A stretch of DNA of 64,000 nucleotides from Haloarcula marina (GCF_024218775.1 NZ_CP100404.1:2914001-2978000), one strand, 5' to 3'; positions 1 through 9,432 are shown, counted from the first letter of the stretch. Numbers and translations: made by a program. The notes: generated by a model from the sequence alone, not told the origin.

Positions 1-461
1 GGCTCCCCCGAGTCCGTATCCACGAAGACGTGCAGCACCTCCCAGTCGTGCCAGTGGAAGTTCGTCGTGAACTGGTCGAACGCCGAGTACAGCCAGTACT
101 GGACGACGGCGAGCGGCGAGTCCGCGTACTCGACGACGTGGTAGAACACCGTCGGGTCCGGCGGCGTCTCGCCGGTGAATCGCTCGTGGTACCCGTCGAA
201 GGCGTCGAATCCGTCGACGATTGTCTCGCCGTCGCGTTGACTGGTGTAAGGCCGCGGGTCCGTCGGGAACCACGGTTCGTTCTCGTCGAAGTACAGGGTG
301 GGCGCGAACCGGGCGGCGAGTTCGCTCGCGCGGTCACCCTCGACTTCGGTGGCCGGGCCGTCCTCGCCGCCCTCGAAGAACGAACACCCGGCGAGCGAGG
401 CTGCCGCGGCACCCGCGAGGGAGGCGAGGACGGTCCGGCGGTCGAGCGTCCGGTCCGTCAC
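1..461 (-). CDS. Partial secreted lipoprotein, Vps62-like fold suspected
   Basis: The gene enters from the right and runs off the left edge of the window, leaving about 153 codons. It starts with GTG at 461. The N-terminus has an arginine pair at residues 8-9, a hydrophobic alanine-rich stretch and a lipobox-like SLAGC with Cys26, so I infer a Tat-exported lipoprotein anchored outside the membrane. The mature part has RFAPTLYFDENEPWFPTD followed by aromatic and His/Trp-rich segments (FHWHDWEVLHVFVDTD). This resembles the start of Vps62-related proteins, whose biochemical function is unclear. The domain call is weak because the C-terminus is missing. The plus-strand reading frames over this stretch are shadows. 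Confidence 0.6.
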   Translation of the reverse strand, partial: MTDRTLDRRTVLASLAGAAAASLAGCSFFEGGEDGPATEVEGDRASELAARFAPTLYFDENEPWFPTDPRPYTSQRDGETIVDGFDAFDGYHERFTGETPPDPTVFYHVVEYADSPLAVVQYWLYSAFDQFTTNFHWHDWEVLHVFVDTDSGE

Positions 462-558
462 CGTTCACCGCCCCCGACCCGTCGACGAGCCTGGTAGCGA
501 CGCCACTGGTCCATAGCCCCGTCTGGGAAGCACGGGCAAAGTGTCTTCTGGGACCCGT

Positions 559-999
559 TCACGAGGAGTGAGTGACGGCATCGGGAAGCCACGCTCGAAC
601 CGGGCGGAACTCGACGTGTCGCCGGAGGAGGAACCACGGCGACACCAGCACCGCCCCGAGGGCGTTCGCGTACGCGTCACCGAGCGAGAAATACCGACTG
701 GGGAGGAACGACTGGCCGAACTCGATACCGATGCCGTACAGCGCCACGCCCGCGAGCAAGAGGCCGACCCAGCGCAAGCGGCCGTCTCGGTCGGCAGTCG
801 CGTACACCACCGTCGCGGCGAGCGTCGCGTAGGCAACGAAGTGCCGCCACTTGTCCAGCGGGAGTAATTCGGGCTTCGCCGTGTCGACTACGGTCTCAGG
901 TGGTACAGTGAGAATAGATGCGTAGAAGATGAACGCACCGACGGCGGCGACGGCCCCCCAGCGGAGCCAGCGAGGCAAGAGCGGGAGACGAACTGACAT
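559..999 (-). CDS. VanZ-like membrane protein
   Basis: This 146-residue protein has about four hydrophobic segments (roughly residues 13-31, 51-66, 77-95 and 108-124). Motifs of the VanZ-like family are visible: DKWRHFVAYATLAA in the middle and GIEFGQSFLPSRYFSLGDAYAN towards the end. VanZ-like proteins are small integral membrane proteins named after the teicoplanin-resistance accessory protein; their role in archaea is not known. The length is normal for haloarchaeal members. It lies on the same strand as the lipoprotein to its left and trmY to its right, with no overlap, so an operon is possible but not shown. Confidence 0.8.
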   Translation of the reverse strand: MSVRLPLLPRWLRWGAVAAVGAFIFYASILTVPPETVVDTAKPELLPLDKWRHFVAYATLAATVVYATADRDGRLRWVGLLLAGVALYGIGIEFGQSFLPSRYFSLGDAYANALGAVLVSPWFLLRRHVEFRPVRAWLPDAVTHSS

Positions 1000-1037
1000 G
1001 GGTGTTCGGTTGTCGAACCCTATATCTAAACCCTGCG

Positions 1038-1634
1038 CTAGTACGTCGTGAACCCCTCGGTGTCGAGGTAGTTGTGCGCGACGGTGATGGCGTGGTCGGC
1101 GTGGAGCGCCTTCGGCCCCAGCGAGACGCGTTCTTCGGCCGCCTCGGCGAGCAGAGACGCCTCGCGTTCAGTGAAGTCGTGGTGGTCCGAGAGGACGAAC
1201 ACCGGGTCCGTCGGCGTCTCGACGTCGACGACGGGGTCCCCGTCCTCGTGGAGTTGCACGACCGTCCCCTCGCGGGCGACGGCGTCGAGCGTCCCCTCGA
1301 ATCCGCGCCGGGTGAGCGAGACCCCCGGCGACGTTTCGACCGGGATGTGCCCGATGGCCTCCTCGCGCTCTTCGAGTGCGTTGCGGACGAGCGCCGCCGT
1401 CGACCGCTCGTCGGGATTCAGGCGGCGGAGGTCGCTTCCCTCGAAGGAGACCGTGTACTCGTCGGCGAGGACGAGGTGGGCGCGCACGTCCTCGCGGATG
1501 GCGTGACTCAGGAAGAACGCGCTGTTGACACAGCGACAGAGGACGTCTAAGCGACCGGCCGCCCCGGCGAGGTCGTCTAACGAGAAGTCGGGTGTCGTGG
1601 GTGCGTCGTGACCGACGACGACGAACTGGCGCAT
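1038..1634 (-). CDS. trmY: tRNA (pseudouridine(54)-N1)-methyltransferase TrmY
   Basis: The 198-residue product matches the archaeal TrmY family over its whole length. It starts with [22 protein letters not shown] and the C-terminal SPOUT region carries [18 protein letters not shown], where the knotted S-adenosylmethionine site is expected. Family members methylate N1 of pseudouridine 54 in the T-loop of archaeal tRNAs, giving N1-methylpseudouridine in place of the ribothymidine used by bacteria. The length is as expected for the family. This is a housekeeping gene and marks the border between ordinary chromosome on its left and the accessory strip on its right. Confidence 0.9.
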   Translation of the reverse strand: MRQFVVVGHDAPTTPDFSLDDLAGAAGRLDVLCRCVNSAFFLSHAIREDVRAHLVLADEYTVSFEGSDLRRLNPDERSTAALVRNALEEREEAIGHIPVETSPGVSLTRRGFEGTLDAVAREGTVVQLHEDGDPVVDVETPTDPVFVLSDHHDFTEREASLLAEAAEERVSLGPKALHADHAITVAHNYLDTEGFTTY

Positions 1635-1679
1635 ATTCGGTGGTGACGACGGGGTGGGTTAGGTGTGTCGAGTCGAACC

Positions 1680-2140
1680 GGAAACAGACTGGGATCATCA
1701 ACAAACATCGGACCGCGTTCGCCAGTCCGGACCGGTACCTCGACGCCAGCGAACAGGTCAACGACTTCAACAACATTAACGAGTGGGACGTCAAGAACGG
1801 GTCGCTCTACGTCTAAACAATGGACCTCTACAGCGGCACCCACTCTGCGCGACTCTCGCTGCAGACCGGCACTGGCGGGAGTCTTGAGGTCGGCCGGGAG
1901 TTCGACGACGACTTCGACCTCTCGGACCGAGCCCTATCGCTGGACCAACTCCGCGACCTGCAGGACGTCGGATGGGGAATCGGGATCCACACGGTCGACC
2001 GTGAACGGTTTATGGACCTCAACACCGACGCGGTCCGCTCGCAAATCGGCGGCGCGAAGGAGTTGCTGCTTGAACGCGGGATCGAGAACGGCGCGAGCAC
2101 GTTCGTCTATCCGTGGAGCAGCAACGACCCACGAATGTGA
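1680..2140 (+). pseudogene. Broken polysaccharide deacetylase (NodB-like) fragment
   Basis: One frame reads as a protein fragment through 1680-2140 but is interrupted by TAA at 1814-1816 and ends at TGA 2138-2140. The part after the stop has LSLDQLRDLQDVGWGIGIH, a spaced run of Asp and Asn, and TFVYPWSSND, the pattern of the middle of NodB-type polysaccharide deacetylases, which remove N-acetyl groups from sugar chains. No proper start and no complete catalytic core are left. The fragment directly precedes a glycosyltransferase on the same strand, so it looks like the remains of a former glycan-locus gene. The internal ATG at 1820 could start a 106-residue peptide, but I see no reason to think it is functional. 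Confidence 0.5.
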
Positions 2141-2213
2141 GCCATCGTCAGCGAGAATTGAGTTATGCGAACGGTTATCCGACAGATTGGCGTATGTGAA
2201 GCGAACCACTCCT

Positions 2214-3320
2214 ATGCGCATCCTGCAGGTGAACAAGCTCTATCATCCGGCCATCGGTGGGGTTGAACACGCCGTGAAGCAACTCGCGGATGGCTTCCAC
2301 AGCCGAGGTTACGATGTGTGTGTCCTAGCTGGAACAGACCGCGTTCAAGGCACCAGAGAGCGCGTTGACGGTGTCCCTGTTCGTCGCATTGGGACCATCG
2401 GGACCGTCCTCTCAACCCCACTCGCCCCGACGTTCCCTAGCTCGCTCGCCGACGCAGCTGCTAACGCCGATGTTGTCCACTACCACCTTCCAAATCCGCT
2501 GGCGGTGGTGAGCCACCTTCTCGTCCGCCCCGACGCGCCGACGATAGTTACCTATCACAGCGACATCGTCCGCCAGGCCCGGGCGCTCCGGCTCTACCGC
2601 CCGCTGCTGGAGCGGGTTCTCGCCGATGTCAACCACATCATCACTACCTCCCCCCGCTTGCGGAACAACTCAACTTTGCTGGCCCCACACGTCGGGAAGA
2701 CGAGCGTCGTCCCACTAGGTATCGACCCCGAGGTGCGCGACGCCGATCCCGTCACGGACCCGCGGATAGAGGGGCGTCCCGTCGTGCTGTTCGTCGGCCG
2801 GCTGACCTACTACAAGGGCGTTGAGTACCTCGTGCGGGCGGCGGCGCAGGTTGAGGACGCCGTCTTCGTCGTTGTCGGCGAGGGTGACCGGCGCAGGGAA
2901 CTCGAAGCGCTGGCCGACTCGCTGGGGGTCGCCGACCGCGTGGTCTTCCCCGGCTACGTCCCGGACGACGACCTCGACCGGTGGTATGCCGCCGCCGACG
3001 TGTTCGCGCTCCCGTCCGTCGAACCGAGCGAGGCGTTCGGCATCGTCCAGCTGGAGGCTATGGCCCGCGGACTGCCGGTTGTCAATACCGACCTCCCGAC
3101 GGGCGTTCCGTGGGTGAGCCGGGATGGCGAGACCGGATTGACAGTGCCGCCGCGGGACAGCGAGGATCTGGCCGATGCGCTCGCGACGCTCTTGGGCGAC
3201 CCGCACCTGCGGGCGGAGTGCGGCGCCGCAGCGCGGCAGCGGGTCCGCGAGATGTTCACCCTAGAAGGGATGTTAGATGGAGTCATGGCAGTGTACGGGG
3301 ACCTGAACATCGAAGGATAG
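2214..3320 (+). CDS. GT4 family glycosyltransferase
   Basis: The protein has 368 residues if it starts at ATG 2214; the longer open frame upstream is shadow or relic sequence. It has the two-domain GT-B layout of GT4 retaining glycosyltransferases: an N-terminal MRILQVNKLYHPAIGGVEH with a glycine-rich turn, a linker followed by VVLFVGRLTYYKGVEYLVRA, and the C-terminal EX7E sugar-nucleotide motif in PSEAFGIVQLEAMARGLPVV. Such enzymes transfer a sugar from a nucleotide donor to a lipid-linked glycan on the cytoplasmic face. Donor and acceptor cannot be read from the sequence. It is isolated between a broken deacetylase and a dead transposase, so it may be a survivor of a larger glycan locus. 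Confidence 0.85.
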   Translation: MRILQVNKLYHPAIGGVEHAVKQLADGFHSRGYDVCVLAGTDRVQGTRERVDGVPVRRIGTIGTVLSTPLAPTFPSSLADAAANADVVHYHLPNPLAVVSHLLVRPDAPTIVTYHSDIVRQARALRLYRPLLERVLADVNHIITTSPRLRNNSTLLAPHVGKTSVVPLGIDPEVRDADPVTDPRIEGRPVVLFVGRLTYYKGVEYLVRAAAQVEDAVFVVVGEGDRRRELEALADSLGVADRVVFPGYVPDDDLDRWYAAADVFALPSVEPSEAFGIVQLEAMARGLPVVNTDLPTGVPWVSRDGETGLTVPPRDSEDLADALATLLGDPHLRAECGAAARQRVREMFTLEGMLDGVMAVYGDLNIEG

Positions 3321-3873
3321 AGAATGCATCGGTCGGCGCACTGGGCAGATCTACGCCGACGCAAACCACGGGAGCCCGGTTACCCGAATCCCGCACAGAT
3401 TTATACTGACGGGACGCTGATGCTGTTCGTCCAAGGCGTTCCACCCAGCGGCGCCACAAGAAATAATCAGGTAGACAGATAGCATCTGAATAAGTTCTTA
3501 TCTCCGATTACCCAGCAGATTCCGACGACGGTCGACGGGGTTTTTCAATAACCAGTCAACGATTTCCAGGGTCTAGTCGTCAATTTGGCAGACTCGATCA
3601 CGCATCCCACCGACAAGGGACAGGGTCTAGGCTCGTATTTTCGGGGCACTGGAAAACGCTGCCTCCAGCGAGACGACCTGCCTCTGCTTTCGGGATCTCA
3701 ACGACAGCGTAGCGCTCCGCCATATTACCGTCACTGGAACCAGTATCAGTGTCGTTGACAACCGCTGGCGTGGTCCCTACGACCTGACCACCGCAAGCCC
3801 GCCGGAGCGGTAAGGCAACCGAGTCGCAAAAGAGATCAAAGGGCTATGGTGACTCGCCATACGTAGCGTGATT
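3321..3873 (+). other. Gene-free stretch before the transposase relic
   Basis: I see no convincing coding frame here on either strand. The sequence holds short repeats of the word agggtctag near 3569 and 3623 and scattered stops in all frames. It is probably decayed sequence next to the dead insertion element. Confidence 0.4.
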
Positions 3874-4636
3874 TCACTGTTCCACTACCTGCTTGATGTT
3901 GTAAGCCGCAACCACCAGTACAAGTTCTCGGAATTCGCCGCATCAAGCTCGCGTAGCTACGGCGTCGCCGAGCACGCGCTTAATCGCCGAGAAGACGGCC
4001 TTACATATGCTCGCTAACGGTATCGAGGAGCCGTCAATCCGCACGTTGTGCGCATGATCGATGGGCTGGAACTCACGATGTTTGATCAACGGTCTAGCGT
4101 CTTCTTCGCGGAGTTTTTGCGTAAATCTATCCAATGATATCCTTTGTCGGCAGCGAGACTGGTGAGGTCGCCCGCGTTGCGGTGGGCGACCTGCCCACCG
4201 AGCTGTGTGTCGCCGCGTTTCTCAGTCGTACAGTGAACGTCCAGAATCGCGTCGCTTTCTGTGTCGACGAGAGCTGTTGGTTTGAGTGTCTGAACGCGGT
4301 ACTTCATCCGACGACAGTAGTGCTTGCTCGCGTTTTCGCGGTCGAAAATTATCGCGTCATAGCAGCGTGACCGCTCGAGTCGTGCAGCTGCGCCGAGAGG
4401 AGCATCAACACTCGTCAGATTGATATCTTGATTCTGTCAAACCACTCCACTAGCGTCGAATGGTCTGGGAGATCAGCCGCTTTGAGGCAGAGTTACCTAA
4501 GTATTTCTGGCATTTCGCTCAGCATATCTAACGCGTCTCAGTAGGATTTTCCTAGGTAAACCCGAAGGCAGTACAGCGACTTCGCCTCGCTCACCACGGC
4601 ATTTTTAGCCAACTGAACGACTTTGCTCGTGAAGTA
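3874..4636 (-). pseudogene. Decayed IS5-type haloarchaeal transposase
   Basis: Read right to left, the pieces line up with one transposase of the IS5-like type common in haloarchaea. An N-terminal FTSKVVQLAKNAVVSE begins near 4633, then come LRVYLGKSY, LSEMPEIL and DHSTLVEWFDR, the KYRVQTLKPTALVDTES block near 4307, LAADKGYHWIDLR, then LIKHREFQPIDHAHNVRIDG and a tail FRELVLVVAAYNIKQ ending at TGA 3874-3876. The blocks lie in three frames, with at least two frameshifts and several internal stops, including a TGA at 3943-3945 where relatives have tryptophan. It cannot encode an active enzyme. I did not find clean terminal inverted repeats or a target duplication. Confidence 0.8.
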
Positions 4637-4903
4637 AAATAATACCTACATATATCATCGGTGATTTCCCGCTTTAATTCTCTAGTTCTGACAGTAGAAG
4701 CCGATGCTATCCAGCGGTTCACCAGAGCCAATGAAAGTCAAAGCTGGAACTGGGATGTTTCGATAGAACTTTTCACCGGCCTAAATTTCAGGGACTGGCC
4801 ACCCGCGGACTTTAACGGAACAAGGACCTCTCGTAATGACTAGAACGGCATCAATAAACCTTAATAACTTTGTCACCAACATGAAACCGTTAATCAAGTA
4901 GAA

Positions 4904-6061
4904 ATGATAGTAGTAGGTTCCGTATTGGACTCTCGTGATATTCATGTGGGCAAGGGATTCTATGCTATTGTGAGTTTATTGTTATATTTTCTTCTCCGTA
5001 TTCCGGTTCTGCTAAGTCCATTTCCTGCATGGTATCGGCGCGCTGTGCAGGAGAACATGCTTGAAGTGGCTCGTGACACTGCTGTCCATGGCCATCCGAT
5101 TCCTGGTGGCCACGGCTCGTATTCATTTGCCGGCGCGAATTTACATGGTGTATTAGCCTGGTGGGTGCCGTTCTTCGGGTTGGAACCCTGGATAATTAGA
5201 GTAGTGACAGTTATCGGTGGCGCGGCCTCAATATACGTCTTCTACAAAATACTACGAAGACTCGGAGTGTCTATGTTAGGAAGTTACGCTGCCGCCACTA
5301 TCATGATTCTAAATCCACAGCACATCTTGATGAGTGCTGTCGGAACGCCATACGTTATCGACCTCCTGTTCGGACTTCTTGGAATACTTATATACCTTCA
5401 ATTCCTCGACACGGAGAACCGACGCGAACTGATTCTGAGTGCGATCAGTGTTGGAATAGGCACGCTGAATCATTTCTGGACGGGCATTGTTGCATTGCTG
5501 CTTGTACCGCACTATTCGTTGACTTCCGCTAGGTCATGGCAAGCGGCCTTCCGCTTGCTTTGTACCTATGCCGTCGCTATGCTGCCAGCACTGGCCCTCT
5601 TTTTGTATTATCAGACGTTACCGAGTGCCTCCGACTATAGTGGATACATGATCCAAAATTCCGCTGGCAAACTGATTAAACCGGAGTTCTACACGACATG
5701 GATAGAGTACGCTGGAATGTATGCTCCGTCCGTGCACCCACTATTTCTAGCAGGTATCGTCGCCCTAGGAATCGCATCAGGCTACGCTGGACCAGACTGG
5801 GCTGTGATGAAAGGATTGCTTGCAGCAGGCTTGGGCGTGTTGATTGTGTTCCCCGGCGGATTCCTGGTCCACGACTACTACCTCTGGCTTCTTGTTCCTG
5901 CAAGCGCCGGGATACTGGGCATCATCGTTGATCGAGAGCTTAGGACTGCCGGACCAGCTTCTCAGTGGTCTGCCCGCCGATGGGCGGTCGGTGCGCTCAT
6001 GATGTATCTCACATTCAGGTCAATCAAGTCGCTATTGGGAATATTTGTCCTCACCGCCTAA
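4904..6061 (+). CDS. Polytopic membrane protein, GT39/GT-C-like glycosyltransferase
   Basis: This 385-residue protein has roughly nine to eleven hydrophobic segments spread over its length. The first, at about residues 18-40, is followed by a loop holding VQENMLEVARDTAVHGHPIP, and the next by GLEPWIIRVVTVIGG. That arrangement, an acidic-aromatic first loop followed by many helices, fits the GT-C fold of dolichyl-phosphate-sugar dependent transferases and related archaeal membrane proteins, but I see no unique active-site signature. The likely role is transfer of a sugar from a polyprenol donor on the outer face of the membrane. Its base composition is lower in GC than the genes from 11 kb on, which suggests transfer. 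An AT-rich region before the ATG could hold its promoter. Confidence 0.6.
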   Translation: MIVVGSVLDSRDIHVGKGFYAIVSLLLYFLLRIPVLLSPFPAWYRRAVQENMLEVARDTAVHGHPIPGGHGSYSFAGANLHGVLAWWVPFFGLEPWIIRVVTVIGGAASIYVFYKILRRLGVSMLGSYAAATIMILNPQHILMSAVGTPYVIDLLFGLLGILIYLQFLDTENRRELILSAISVGIGTLNHFWTGIVALLLVPHYSLTSARSWQAAFRLLCTYAVAMLPALALFLYYQTLPSASDYSGYMIQNSAGKLIKPEFYTTWIEYAGMYAPSVHPLFLAGIVALGIASGYAGPDWAVMKGLLAAGLGVLIVFPGGFLVHDYYLWLLVPASAGILGIIVDRELRTAGPASQWSARRWAVGALMMYLTFRSIKSLLGIFVLTA

Positions 6062-6190
6062 CCTGAAAACGCACCTACGATTGCAGTTTGGACGCTGGCA
6101 GGTGCACATTCCGATTATAGTTCACGACCGCGAGTTATTCATTCATGCTCAATAGTAACCATCGTAAAGTCGACCGGGATTATACGCAAC

Positions 6191-6312
6191 GACGGCTATG
6201 GGTTGTCACGGCAATATCGGGTGTGGGAGTAGCAACTCCCCTTTTTGTCATTACCCCGATGAAACCAGACAGCTAGTACTGAAGACACTTTCCGGCCACA
6301 GGGTAGTATCCC
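6191..6312 (+). repeat. Left copy of a diverged direct repeat
   Basis: This stretch begins with gacggctatgggtt (6191-6204) and ends with cagggtagtatccc (6299-6312). Both 14-nt words occur again, in the same order and orientation, at 9512-9525 and 9543-9556. The spacing differs (94 nt here, 17 nt there), so the copies are diverged or rearranged. Together they bracket the FkbM methyltransferase and sulfatase-like genes. Confidence 0.45.
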
Positions 6313-6640
6313 GGTCGTTGATTGGTGTGAACAGATTACATGTGCATACGGCGTCGGCTGCTGGCGATCCAGTCGGTACAGCGCTGCTCCTGCGAGGACG
6401 GCCTCGAAAACTCGAGAGGAGCGGGTGGCGGCCGTTGTCGTCGTGGGTGCCGTGGCGGTCTTCGTCGATGTAGGTTTGGACGGCATCGGCTGTCTCTGGT
6501 GGTAGCCCGACCCGCCGCTCGCCGCGGCGCTTGTTCTTCAGTGGTATGCCGCTTCCTGGCCGGGACGGCGGTACCTCAGCGGCACTCCAACTCCTTCGAG
6601 AACGGGGTGTGTCGGGCGGTGATCTCGATGATGTTGCCAA
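6251..6640 (-). pseudogene. Tyrosine recombinase (phage-type integrase) relic
   Basis: On the minus strand a short frame contains GIPLKNKRRGERRVGLP followed by a helix-like segment TADAVQTYIDEDR and HDDNGRHPLLSSFRGRP. This is the pattern of haloarchaeal XerC/D-like integrases around the middle of the catalytic domain, where an arginine-rich strand leads to a loop ending in PL and RG. The conserved catalytic histidine, arginine and tyrosine region is not present in the same frame, and the upstream part is in other frames, so the gene is dead. It supports the view that 6-11 kb contains the remains of an integrated element. Confidence 0.55.
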
Positions 6641-7053
6641 CGAGATCGGGGCATGAGTGTATTAACCAACATTCACGGGGAAATGGCCGGTTTTGTTGGT
6701 TAGCCACTTGCCCGGCAATCGTATATATCCAGATATTTCGAGAACTGTTACCGCCTCCGCCGGGCCACTCGCGCAGTCCCATCCGACGTCGTCGATGTCG
6801 TCGCATCTAGTGCAAGTAAGTTCGATTGGTGAACGCCGGAGGCGGTGGTCGACAGCGAAGGCGCGCCATCCGCCGTCTTTCGGTAACTGGCGCTCACCGG
6901 ACTGACGCTGCGGCTCCGGCCGCGGCGGGGGCCCTTCGAAGTCGTGATCGCGACGGTCTGACCGACACGCGCGGCATTTCGAAGGTGGGTGTTGGCTCGT
7001 GGGACGATCTACATCAAGTATCATCGTTGAAAAGTCTCAAAAACAAGAGACAA

Positions 7054-7830
7054 TTATAGACGACATTCCAACATTGTGTTACTCATTATTTCATCGGGAT
7101 CTGAGCTATGCAGTCCTGATGGGTTTTGGGATCTATGGTCTTCTAGCTCTCTGATTTTGAAATCCATATCGTCAAGGAGTGTGAAAACATCGTATTTGTC
7201 ATGTCCATATTGGTTCAGTAGATCTGGGTGAATTTCAACAAATAAAACCGTTATATCTGTATCATTGAGTGTGTTTTTCGCACCCAGTAATACTTCGTAC
7301 TCAAACCCTTCTACATCAACTTTCATCACATCTGGTGCAGCATGCGTTCGTTGATATTCATCTATCGTTATTGTCTCAGATTCGTTCGCGTTTGATTGTT
7401 GATCAGTGACACTCGGAGCAGCAGAATCTGTATATCTTATCGTATTGCCTGATTCACTGGAAACAGCTTTCTGATTGATAACTGCGGAGGTCCCATTTTT
7501 CTGGAGACTTGCTTTGATCGAGTCGACAAACTTCGAATCCAGCTCAAACGAATGAACTTCGCCATCAATACACACTTCTGACGCAAATAGAGTAAAATAA
7601 CCCACGTTTGCTCCGATATCGTAGAACACACTATCCTGATGAAGACTTTCAAGAAGGCGATATGTAAAAGCAGGTTCGTGTAATTCCCCACCCATATATC
7701 GCGGATAAAACCAGGATTTTGCAATTTGATTGGTGGTGTCAAATGTAACATTCACACCACTACATTCCATTTGCACCTCTGACTGAAATTGACCTTTCAA
7801 GTAGTGGTGGCTGGGAATAAAATTGCGCAA
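7054..7830 (-). CDS. FkbM family methyltransferase
   Basis: The 258-residue protein has the features of FkbM-type S-adenosylmethionine methyltransferases. The glycine-rich binding motif is FYDIGANVGYFTLFAS, followed by the acidic strand end VHSFELDSKF, then APDVMKVDVEGFEYEVLLGA and TVLFVEIHPD. Such enzymes usually O-methylate sugars or small molecules in glycan and antibiotic loci. The gene is clearly richer in A and T than the loci to its right and uses AAA, ATT and TTT freely, which indicates recent transfer. It is divergent from the sulfatase-like gene to its right, and the two are bracketed by short direct repeats. The methyl acceptor is unknown. Confidence 0.85.
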   Translation of the reverse strand: MRNFIPSHHYLKGQFQSEVQMECSGVNVTFDTTNQIAKSWFYPRYMGGELHEPAFTYRLLESLHQDSVFYDIGANVGYFTLFASEVCIDGEVHSFELDSKFVDSIKASLQKNGTSAVINQKAVSSESGNTIRYTDSAAPSVTDQQSNANESETITIDEYQRTHAAPDVMKVDVEGFEYEVLLGAKNTLNDTDITVLFVEIHPDLLNQYGHDKYDVFTLLDDMDFKIRELEDHRSQNPSGLHSSDPDEIMSNTMLECRL

Positions 7831-8025
7831 GTATCGTCTGGATGCTAAAAATAGATCCTGAATTCCCTCCTCTTTCGCAATTTGATATGATTTTTGAATT
7901 AGATTTTTCCTTCCATATCCACCTTACAATTGCTCTCAGTAGTGAATAATGTATAACTACGCATTAGGTTTAAGGGGTACTAACGGTCCGAAATTTCAAT
8001 ACGGGTCGACAGACATTCTCAGAGC

Positions 8026-9432
8026 ATGCCACCGAATATCCTCGTTCTTATTATGGATTCTGTACGGGCCGCCAACTGCAGTCTCAATGGCTACCATCGC
8101 GACACGACGCCATTTCTTTCACATACTTCTGGTGTGAACTTTTTGCAGGCACGGGCTCCGAGCAACCTCAGTTTGCCGAGCCACGTTTCCATGTTCACCG
8201 GCGTAGAGGCAACAGATCATTCACTTCATGGTCGCGATCGCGCTCTCGTGCATGGGGACACCGTCTGGAAATGGCTCCAACAAGAAGGATACGAAACGGG
8301 CGTGTTTTCCAGAAACGCATTCATTACGTTGCCTGAATACGGCCTGACGGCAGGGTTCGACACAATCAAGAGCGATTTTTCGACCGAAGAACCGCCATTC
8401 CCGTCGGGCCTCAATCCAACTGAGTTATCGGGGATGAATCCACAGTCGTATCTCTCTGTCTGTCTCGACAATCCGAACCCGGTACCATCGCTGTTGAACG
8501 GTGTTGCGATGAGATACCGTGGGTCTCCATTTCTCCCATCACGGTTTCAGTACCGCCCGAAGCCAGTTGGTAAGGCGGTCGCACAGAGCTGTCTCGATTG
8601 GATCGACGAAACGACCGATCCGTGGGGTGCGTGCCTCAATTTTACCGACGCTCACCAGCCATATCTCCCGACGCCAACACACAATCTGTGGGGCCCCGTG
8701 CCAAATAGTGTGTATCGTGGCAAAACGGACATCCGATGGGAGCTGATCGCCGGCAATCGGTCGTGGGAGCAAACCGAGATACTTGAGGATTTGTACGACG
8801 GAGCAATCCACCAAACTGATGCCGCAATTCAGATCCTGTTCAAGTCACTAGAGGCAACGGACGAACTCTCTGACACACTCGTCGTCGTAACCAGCGACCA
8901 CGGTGATTGTTTCGGCGAGGAATGTGGACTTCGCGATGTTCGACACCTTACCCACACTGGCGGTGTACCAGAGGAACTACTCCATGTGCCGTTGCTCATC
9001 AAAAACCCGAATGAAACCGGCACGGAGACCGTCGATGGCATCACCTCATTAACACGAATGCCTGCTGTCATTCGAAAGGCAGTGGCTGGCGATGCCCGGC
9101 CTAGTGATGCAATGATCCACGACAAGCCAGTTATCGCGTCTGCAGATCACGATCTCCGGTACGCTCCGATCGAGGTCACTGAGGCTCATGAATACGTCGA
9201 GAATCTCTCCGGCAGAGCAACTGCCGTCTACGACAAAGCCGCTGGTAGAAAGTACATCAAGTGGGGCGACGACACAGCTGTCGTTGATGTATCAACTGGC
9301 GAAATCATCGCAGAACAAATCCCGGAAGAGATGAGCCAGCATATGCAGGCATCTCCATCTGATATTGGCGGCGAGAAACGAGCGATCGGTCAGGAGGCAA
9401 GGGAGCGTCTTGCTGATCTCGGCTATAAATAA
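8026..9432 (+). CDS. Sulfatase-like hydrolase of the alkaline phosphatase superfamily
   Basis: This 468-residue protein has a metal-binding aspartate at residue 11 in NILVLIMDSVRAANC, a candidate nucleophile region SLPSHVSMFTG at residues 49-59, FTDAHQPY at about 207-214, and the second metal site VVTSDHGDCFGEE with Asp291-His292. The classic sulfatase C-x-P-S-R motif is replaced by Ser49-x-P-S-His, so a formylglycine residue cannot form from cysteine. It may be a serine-type sulfatase, a phosphohydrolase or a phosphotransferase. No signal peptide is visible, so it probably acts in the cytoplasm. It ends with ADLGYK, a tail shared with four other superfamily members in the window. Its GC content is lower than in the central locus. 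Confidence 0.8.
   Translation: MPPNILVLIMDSVRAANCSLNGYHRDTTPFLSHTSGVNFLQARAPSNLSLPSHVSMFTGVEATDHSLHGRDRALVHGDTVWKWLQQEGYETGVFSRNAFITLPEYGLTAGFDTIKSDFSTEEPPFPSGLNPTELSGMNPQSYLSVCLDNPNPVPSLLNGVAMRYRGSPFLPSRFQYRPKPVGKAVAQSCLDWIDETTDPWGACLNFTDAHQPYLPTPTHNLWGPVPNSVYRGKTDIRWELIAGNRSWEQTEILEDLYDGAIHQTDAAIQILFKSLEATDELSDTLVVVTSDHGDCFGEECGLRDVRHLTHTGGVPEELLHVPLLIKNPNETGTETVDGITSLTRMPAVIRKAVAGDARPSDAMIHDKPVIASADHDLRYAPIEVTEAHEYVENLSGRATAVYDKAAGRKYIKWGDDTAVVDVSTGEIIAEQIPEEMSQHMQASPSDIGGEKRAIGQEARERLADLGYK

Larger units (their letters stand above)
6062..7053 (+). other. Relic-rich intergenic region
   Basis: No intact gene is seen. The minus strand contains the integrase relic described separately (6251-6640). 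Also on the minus strand, up to about 7024, a frame holds a CxxC pair and PKDGGWRAFAVDH, which could be another relic zinc-ribbon protein that I cannot name. Two 14-nt words here, at 6191-6204 and 6299-6312, recur after the sulfatase-like gene at 9512 and 9543. Confidence 0.4.

Noticed and set aside
1665-2213. Long N-terminal extension of the GT4 gene at 2214
   Set aside because: The extra 183 residues are Ser/Thr/Arg-rich shadow sequence of the deacetylase relic; the family N-terminus begins at MRILQVNKLY.
5129-5141. A 12-nt match to the tRNA-Pro 3' end (ccggcgcgaatt) as a possible attachment site
   Set aside because: It is short, lies inside the coding sequence of a membrane protein and has no further flanking identity.
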